Source: an uncultured Lentisphaerota bacterium (GTDB lineage Bacteria > Verrucomicrobiota > Lentisphaeria > Oligosphaerales > CAITYL01). Taken from it: a stretch of 35,906 nucleotides of DNA. The stretch lies in NCBI GenBank assembly GCA_903894975.1, contig CAITSE010000149.1, positions 1 through 35,906 on the forward strand. The letters run 5' to 3'. Made by a program: the position numbers and the translations under genes. This document shows, one piece after another, positions 33,131 through 35,906 of the stretch. Every line of letters begins with the position of its first letter. Positions within the stretch are counted from its first letter, which is position 1. The notes beneath the pieces were generated by a model that saw only the letters and a list, made by a program, of their open reading frames with translations, was not told the origin of the DNA and searched no databases.

Positions 33131-33152
33131 GTAGCAAAAGCGTAGCAAGATT
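33131..33152 (+). repeat. Two 11-bp GTAGCAA repeats next to tRNA-Leu
   Basis: GTAGCAAAAGC and GTAGCAAGATT follow each other without a gap. The word and the 11-bp spacing parallel the GTAGTAA pairs next to tRNA-Gly (2554-2734). Both may be arm-type sites of related tyrosine integrases. Confidence 0.5.
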
Positions 33153-33178
33153 TTTGTGCTCAAACAAGCATAGGGACA

Positions 33179-34045
33179 ATGCGAGAGAACAATCAGGTAA
33201 AAGACCTGGTCCTGGACATGGACGAGGTCCCCGCCGGATTCTGCGCTTGCCAAGGAGTCCCTGAAAATTACAGAGGAACTTGCCGCTTACGGCCGGTGCG
33301 ATTATCTTCTGCTGGTGGACTGCAATGCGCTGGGTGTGATTGAGGCCAAGAAAGTGGGCTCCACCCTTTCCACCGTCGCTGACCAGTCTGGCCACTACGC
33401 GGGAAACCTGCCGGACTCGCCGGCGGCAAATTCCTGCCCACTCTCGCCGGCACCCTGCTCCGGGCCATCGACCCCGATGTCATTGCCGCCCGCGCCACCG
33501 GAAAGCCGGGAGCTTCCCCGACCGAGGTCACGCCCGAAGCCATGACCGCCACCGGCCGACAGCTCGCCGACGAAGCCTGCGCCCCGTTCGATGCGGCCGC
33601 CCTGCGCGAAGCCCTGGTCAAGGCCAAGCAGGACGCCGAACAGGCCATTGACAAAGTCACCGTGGATGTCGTCATCGAGCAAGGGTTTGACGCCGCGGCA
33701 AAAGAAAAGGCCGCACCCAGGTCGGGCGCTTCGCCGACCTCGTCGCCCTGGTCCGCTTCGCGCTGGAACAGCAGCCCGTGCTCGCGCCCTTCGCCGAGTC
33801 CGTAAGGGAACGGTTCAATGAATGGCTCATGGACAAAGCCAAGGCCGGCGCGGTCTTCACCCCCGAACAACTCGGCTGGCTCAACCTCATCCGCGACCAC
33901 ATCGCCACCAGCCTTAAGCATCGACCCGGAAGACCTGGAGCTTTCCCCGTTCAACCAACGCGGTGGCCTGGGCAAGGCCCACCAGCTCTTCGGCGAAAAG
34001 CTGCCCGGACTGCTCGAAGAACTGAACACCATCCTGGCCGCGTAA
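33179..34045 (+). pseudogene. hsdR: Type I restriction enzyme HsdR subunit, deleted and frameshifted
   Basis: Only the two ends of a protein of about 900-1000 aa remain. The N-terminal part (after an early shift near 33238) reads AKESLKITEELAAYGRCDYL, then NALGVIEAKKVGSTLSTVAD, with the E-x-K of the nuclease site. At about 33418 it jumps to the C-terminal EcoEI_R_C-type domain: GGKFLPTLAGTLLRAIDPD, EQQPVLAPFAESVRERFNEW, FTPEQLGWLNLIRDHIATSL and SPFNQRGGLGKAHQLFGEKL. Frameshifts occur near 33715 and 33912. The whole translocase is lost, so no activity is possible. Such systems often carry Fic and DUF1016 genes, which follow here; hsdM and hsdS are not seen. Confidence 0.82.
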
Positions 34046-34058
34046 CCCTGAGACGGAA

Positions 34059-34170
34059 GATCTTCAGAAAGATTTTCGGATTATGAATAAAAAAGCATAG
34101 GTAGTAAATTGTAACACGGCAATTGACAGTATGTTAATGCCTGACAATGATCTTCAAAATGATTTTCGGA
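34059..34170 (+). promoter_or_regulatory. Promoter of the fic gene flanked by a 22-bp direct repeat
   Basis: TTGACA (34123-34128) and AATGAT (34146-34151) are 17 bp apart. The -10 overlaps the second of two direct repeats (34059-34080 and 34149-34170, 20 of 22 identical, GATCTTCA-N3/4-GATTTTCGGA). The first copy contains the palindrome GAAGATCTTC. The layout suggests a repressor that binds both copies and loops or covers the promoter. Confidence 0.5.
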
Positions 34171-34180
34171 AATCAAGACC

Positions 34181-35404
34181 GTGGACGTATACCGACATCC
34201 CAGTTCGATGGAACCCCTGCTCCCAAAGGCGCAGGGCGGACGGCTGTCGGAGCTGACCTGCGACATTCTGAAGGCCTCCGGCCGCCTCACCGGGCAGGTC
34301 CATTCGCCCCAGGTGCTCCAGCGGGTCGCGGACCTGATCCGGGAAATGAACTGCTATTACTCGAACTTGATCGAGGGCCACAAAACCATCCCCCGTGATA
34401 TTGAACGCGCCCTGAAGCGTGACTTCTCGGCCGATGCCGGCCAACGCGACAACCAGCAACTCAGCCTGGCCCACATTGCCGTTGAGAAACTCCTGGAGGA
34501 GCGGCTGGCCGCGGGACCGGTGGATGTGTACGCCCCCGAGTTCCTCTGCTGGCTCCACCAGGAATTCTATACCCGGCTTCCGGAAGCGCTGCACTGGGCC
34601 TCCACCAAGGACGGGAAAACGCGCTACCGCATCAAGCCCGGCGGCCTGCGCGATTTCATGGTGGACGTGGGCCGGCACACCCCGCCGCACTTTGAGGCGC
34701 TGCCCCAGTTCCTGGACCGCTTCCACACGTTCTACGGCGACGACCGCATCCTGGAAGCCGACCGCCTCGTGGTCATCGCCGCCGCCCACCACCGCCTCGC
34801 CTGGATCCATCCGTTCGGCGATGGCAACGGCCGCGTCGTCCGGCTCCAGTCCCACGCGCTCCTGATCCGCCACGGCATCGGCCACGGCCTGTGGACGCTG
34901 TCCCGCGGCCTCGCCCGCGGACGCCAGCGCTACTACGCCTGCCTGGAAGCCGCCGACCGCGGCCGGCAAAGCGATCTTGATGGACGCGGCAACCTCTCGG
35001 ACGCCGCCCTGGCCGATTTCTGCGTGTTCTTCCTCGAAACCATGCTCGACCAGATCCAGTTCATGAGCGGACTCCTGGACCTGCCCACGTTGCGCACCCG
35101 GGTGGAGCGCTATTTCCAGCTTCAAAACCTGCACCTCAAACGCTACCGCGAAGAACTCATGCGCGTGGTCCGCACCCTCGTGGATGAAGGCGAGATCCCG
35201 CGTTCGCGGGTGCAGGAAATCACCGGCAAAGGCGCCACCGTCTCCGCGGAGATCATCAAGCTGGGCATCGACGAGGGCTTCTTCGAGACTCCCAGCCCCA
35301 AAGGCCCGCTGCAGGCCGCTTTCCCGGCCAAGGTCCACGAGTTCTACTTCCCGCAGCTCTTCCTCGACCTCCCCGTCGAGCCGCCGCCTGGGGGCGCCAC
35401 ATGA
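34181..35404 (+). CDS. Fic-domain protein (AMPylator-type) with N-terminal inhibitory helix
   Basis: The 407-aa protein has the Fic core HPFGDGNGR (210-218), with catalytic His210, and the N-terminal inhibitory motif SNLIEG (61-66, S/TxxxEG). This is a class II, self-inhibited arrangement. A flap strand precedes the core, and the C-terminal part (about 320-385) contains a winged-helix-like segment (VRTLVDEGEIPRSRVQEIT). Such proteins transfer AMP to Tyr, Ser or Thr of targets. GTG at 34181 or ATG at 34208 may be the start; neither has a ribosome site. Its stop overlaps the DUF1016 ATG. The DNA upstream carries a repeat-flanked promoter. Confidence 0.9.
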   Translation: MDVYRHPSSMEPLLPKAQGGRLSELTCDILKASGRLTGQVHSPQVLQRVADLIREMNCYYSNLIEGHKTIPRDIERALKRDFSADAGQRDNQQLSLAHIAVEKLLEERLAAGPVDVYAPEFLCWLHQEFYTRLPEALHWASTKDGKTRYRIKPGGLRDFMVDVGRHTPPHFEALPQFLDRFHTFYGDDRILEADRLVVIAAAHHRLAWIHPFGDGNGRVVRLQSHALLIRHGIGHGLWTLSRGLARGRQRYYACLEAADRGRQSDLDGRGNLSDAALADFCVFFLETMLDQIQFMSGLLDLPTLRTRVERYFQLQNLHLKRYREELMRVVRTLVDEGEIPRSRVQEITGKGATVSAEIIKLGIDEGFFETPSPKGPLQAAFPAKVHEFYFPQLFLDLPVEPPPGGAT

Positions 35405-35906
35405 GCCGCAAGCCCATCAAAAAAGACGCAAAGACAAAGCCAGGCAAGTCCGTCGTTGCCGCCGACTACCCCGGCCTGCTGACGGGCGTCAGTGAATTGC
35501 TGGAAGCGGCCCGCCGCGCCAGCGCCCGCGCCGTCAATGCGTTCATGACTGCAACGTATTGGGAGATAGGGCGGCGCATTGTGGAGTTTGAGCAGGGCGG
35601 CGAGAAACGGGCTGGCTATGGCGAGGAATTACTCTCACGCTTGGCGGACGATCTAACTGCGCGGTGTGGTCGCGGATTTTCTCGGTTCAATCTCGGTCGC
35701 TTTCGTCAGTTTTATTTGGCTTCACCGATGGACCAAATTCGAGCGACACTGTCGCTCAAATCTGCCGAGGTGCAAAAACGAGAGACGGTGTCGCTCGAAT
35801 TGCAGGGCGCTGAAATTTGCCCAACACCGCCGAGCATTTCCGAGACGCCGTCTCGGAAAATGCAGACATCGTCTGCACTATTCACCCTCGCCGACCTGGC
35901 CCGCGC
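35401..35906 (+). CDS. DUF1016/YhcG-like PD-(D/E)XK nuclease, cut by the window end
   Basis: The frame is open for 168 codons to the edge. The N-terminal domain matches DUF1016: LLTGVSELLEAARRASARAV, TATYWEIGRRIVEFEQGG, AGYGEELLSRLADDLTA, RGFSRFNLGRFRQFYLA. The second half of the family is a PD-(D/E)XK nuclease and should lie beyond the window. Between the two is a hypervariable segment (about residues 112-160) with four TxS peptides, each encoded by a DNA hairpin. These genes are common beside type I restriction operons. The start overlaps the fic stop (ATGA). Confidence 0.88.
   Translation, partial: MSRKPIKKDAKTKPGKSVVAADYPGLLTGVSELLEAARRASARAVNAFMTATYWEIGRRIVEFEQGGEKRAGYGEELLSRLADDLTARCGRGFSRFNLGRFRQFYLASPMDQIRATLSLKSAEVQKRETVSLELQGAEICPTPPSISETPSRKMQTSSALFTLADLAR
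35741..35877 (+). repeat. Four in-frame hairpins with core GAC-N3-GTC inside the DUF1016 gene
   Basis: GAGCGAC-act-GTCGCTC (35741-35757), CGAGAGAC-ggt-GTCGCTCG (35779-35797, one mismatch), a 10-bp-arm hairpin TTTCCGAGAC-gcc with its mirror (35837-35859), and TGCAGAC-atc-GTCTGCA (35861-35877). The flanks of the stems differ, but the core, the 3-nt loop and the reading frame are the same in all four. They encode ATLSL, ETVSL, ETPSR and QTSSA. Confidence 0.85.

Noticed and set aside
35741-35877. CRISPR array
   Set aside because: The four hairpins are not identical direct repeats, have irregular spacing and lie inside a coding frame. No CRISPR array or cas gene was seen in the window.

Overview
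The window is GC-rich bacterial chromosome. Several things point to an uncultured member of the PVC group (Kiritimatiellota, Lentisphaerae or Verrucomicrobia): a PEP-CTERM-tagged secreted protein, many short dispersed palindromic repeats between genes, a fused membrane/spermidine-synthase protein, and a mix of housekeeping and toxin-antitoxin genes. This placement is inference; there is no rRNA or ribosomal protein here to test it.

Layout. Positions 1-2828 are an accessory segment on the 3' side of a tRNA-Gly(TCC): a 5'-truncated UvrD-like helicase, small unknown genes, and integrase-arm-like repeats. Positions 2829-13633 are mostly chromosomal: tRNA-Gly, a RhlB-like DEAD-box helicase transcribed behind a DAHP synthase, a Cdc123/D123-like ATP-grasp protein, a sodium:solute symporter, recR, and a TPR protein coupled to a membrane/spermidine-synthase fusion. 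Positions 13846-17750 hold an intact AbiEi-AbiEii pair, a membrane protein, a formyltransferase-like protein and a MntA-HepT pair in which both genes have lost their centres. Positions 17819-23682 form a transport block: a polypeptide with permuted substrate-binding halves fused to an amino-acid-type ABC permease, an ATPase fused to an RsbW-like HATPase domain, a STAS protein, and a lactate permease with its own promoter. Positions 24123-27459 carry a small membrane protein, an alpha/beta hydrolase, a small secreted protein and a tRNA-dihydrouridine synthase. After tRNA-Arg(CCG) come a nuclease fragment, a PEP-CTERM papain-like peptidase and mazEF with a third small gene. Then follow hisD, a frameshifted SAP-domain gene, tRNA-Leu(TAA), and a defence-like island: dead hsdR, a Fic protein and a DUF1016/YhcG nuclease cut by the window end.

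How the genes work together. The most unusual cluster is 17819-21809. The ABC transporter ATPase carries an anti-sigma-type kinase domain, and the next gene encodes the matching STAS antagonist, which suggests that uptake is tied to a partner switch. The second unusual signal is at the right edge, where four hairpins share the core GAC-N3-GTC in one reading frame of the DUF1016 gene. All three tRNA genes have decayed mobile or defence DNA on their 3' side. At least four families of short repeats fill the intergenic space, and several begin exactly at the stop codon of the preceding gene.
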